Under the pieces are notes generated by a model, which searched no databases, had not been told where the DNA came from, and saw only the letters and a list, made by a program, of their open reading frames with translations. Position numbers and translations under genes: made by a program. Positions 62,301 to 64,000 of a stretch of 64,000 nucleotides of DNA are shown in pieces; position 1 is the stretch's first letter; every line of letters starts with the position of its first letter. Source of the stretch: Diatrype stigma (taxonomy: Eukaryota > Ascomycota > Sordariomycetes > Xylariales > Diatrypaceae); contig JAKJXP020000034.1 in assembly GCA_022225965.2 (NCBI GenBank), positions 1-64,000 of the forward strand. The letters are read 5' to 3'.

Positions 62301-62400
62301 AATAATGGGAAATTGCGCCCCAATGGTTACCCACTAACCCATAATGATTATCCACGGTTTGAAAAAAACAAATAGGTGGGTGGTTATGGCAGACCCTAAA

Positions 62401-64000
62401 GTCTATGCGACCGTCCGGCCTCGTGCCCGGCCTGTTGGTTATGTGTATGGACCCGGGTTTGGAATTCCGGCTAAGAGTCTGATCAACTCATTATACGATA
62501 TAGGAGGCCCTTCCTATTAGTTGCGATTCACATAGTGTTATCGCCGAAGTCTAGGTAGGTGGCCGGTCACGGCGAAATCCCATCCCATGCGGCTACATAG
62601 TTCGATATGTCTCCTATCAACTGAGGGGCCTGACATTGCCTGACGTTCGCGGAGAACCGGGCCGAAAACCCGAGCAGTAGGGAGTTCCAGTGGCCGGTCT
62701 CAAAGAAGCTCTCAGCTCAGGAATTCGTTCTGTCTAGTTGCTAATCAAAATACGCATCATGCATGAGATATTAGAGGGTCATGGACTGCTGTGACGTCTC
62801 CCTGTGCAAGTTTCTTTTTTCATATCGCTCCTTGATAATAAGTCGAAGAGCCTCCCATGATATGGTTCCGGTAATCTAACGGTGGACATTATCACATAGA
62901 GTGCACGAGGATCATCGTTTATGTAAAATGGCCGACGAGGATAGGGTAGCGGCATGAGATCTTCACGGACGTGGAAAAAGTGGCTCTCGAGTCGAGCTAC
63001 ACCAGACGTCAACGGAATCATGCGATACATACCTAAGGCTATGGGAACATGTGTAGATCTGTTGGTATGTATATAGAGTTGCTTATCTCCATTTGCTCAA
63101 CGATGATCATCGTTATTGATGAAGGCGACCATGTTTATGCTCAGGTTGTACCATGAAGGTAGTGAATTTTAAAGTATACAACATCAGGGTTATTGGTTAC
63201 CACTATCTTGTCATAACGTATCCATAAATCATCGTACTTATTGGGTATCATCAGGTTCTAGCGAGATATATCTGGGTCTTCTATTCCGCTCTTGGGCATT
63301 TTTTTACCATCGAGTCTTTGCTGTCCTCGCATACTTGGCCACGATCTTGTTTTGTTTACCTTGCCTCATCCTTCACTGTAGTGTTTCCTTTGTGTATTAC
63401 TTTATCCCGAGCACTAGAATATATTATGATGTTCCTGGTCGGTATACCCCCCATAGTTCTCGACTTCCTCAGCTAAGAATAGTTCAACAGCAATACTAAA
63501 CTGTTTGGATGATTTAGGAAGAACAGGGGGGGAGGGGGGGCACGGGGGGTTCGTTCTTTCATGAGGATCTATAGTAACGTCTTAAGCTCATTGCTTTGCT
63601 GTACATGTCCACCTCTATTCCTGCAACGTATTGGGATTTCTCTTTACATTCCAACTCGGTGTGCCTAACATGCATAATGCTTATGTGTATGCGACTTTGA
63701 CTTCCCTTCTCGGTCAATCCTCAGTTGCCGATGCATGTGCTTCGAGTTTGTGACAAAAGCGAATACAAGTCAAACTCATAATAGTTCATTATTTCATATA
63801 CCGCTAAACATAACCAGAAGGGTATTCTTGCGGCCCGTATATAATATCCTAGTTTGTCTTTATAGAAGCTCATTATGACACTGGTTAACCTGGCGTATAT
63901 TTCTCCTTTACAATCAGAGATCAGGTTGTTATAGCAAGCCCCTAAATAGTAGTTTTACATGCATACTTACTTCTACCGGGTGAACCTATCTTCCTACCGG
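62401..64000. other. Normal-composition DNA, no recognised gene
   Basis: A minus-strand frame at 63030-62779 (83 codons, beginning MYRMIPLTSG) has a protein-like composition, with PYPRRPFYINDDPRALY inside. It may be an exon or a gene fragment, but I do not recognise it. A G-rich run lies at 63525-63552. Nothing else is seen. Confidence 0.35.

Larger units (their letters stand above)
53511..62400 (-). mobile_element. Large degenerate hAT-like DNA transposon, about 8.9 kb
   Basis: An AT-rich block with related inverted ends: TAACCA-type motifs (GGTAACCAATGGG, GTAACCACTG, ATAACCACT) are repeated at 53525-53650 and, inverted, at 62270-62385. Proposed borders rest on GTCTATG at 53504-53510 and 62401-62407 (7 of 8 positions shared; hAT elements make 8-bp duplications). 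Outermost TIRs would be weak (CTACGCCTTGCC against TTAGGGTCTGCC, 7 of 12). The interior carries a hAT transposase remnant on the minus strand, a small frame on the plus strand and scattered 12-bp repeats. The exact ends are uncertain. Confidence 0.6.

Overview
The window is the end of a filamentous-ascomycete chromosome. It opens with a CCCTAA telomere array (1-116). AT-rich blocks that look mutated by RIP (repeat-induced point mutation) then alternate with islands of normal composition carrying intron-containing genes. Short introns with GTRNGT donors, the protein families and TTAGGG telomeres suggest a Sordariomycete-like Pezizomycotina species. The species cannot be fixed from sequence alone.

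Layout. 1-6340: telomere, AT-rich subtelomere, two minisatellites, and a 753-bp element with 16-bp terminal inverted repeats. 6340-13060 and 24000-26290: a gene island split by insertions. It holds an intact seven-exon MFS transporter (6997-8980, +) and, converging on it, an ABCC-type ABC transporter (25661-9710, -). The ABCC gene is cut by two insertions: a Copia LTR retrotransposon (13061-19039) and a tandem pair of related elements (19136-23994). A 96-bp piece of exon survives between them. When the insertions are skipped, all exon phases agree and the frame reads for 1489 codons. 26290-38740: AT-rich block with a complete but degenerate Gypsy element carrying a chromodomain-like tail (28324-35410, target duplication CCGAT) and a 1.4-kb element with 305-bp LTRs (36315-37735, target duplication TTTAA). 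38740-53510: normal-composition region with adenosylhomocysteinase (40989-39465, -) and a 907-residue Zn2Cys6 transcription factor (47909-43531, -), whose zinc cluster is split by a 1357-nt intron. 53511-62400: about 8.9 kb of degraded hAT-like DNA transposon. It has subterminal TAACCA repeats and eleven scattered clusters of an exact 12-bp-period motif. 62401-64000: normal composition, no recognised gene.

The MFS and ABCC genes are both membrane exporters and could be an efflux pair, but there is no biosynthetic gene beside them. The SAHase and the transcription factor look like ordinary chromosomal genes. Most of the rest is mobile DNA inactivated by C-to-T mutation that largely spares CpG.
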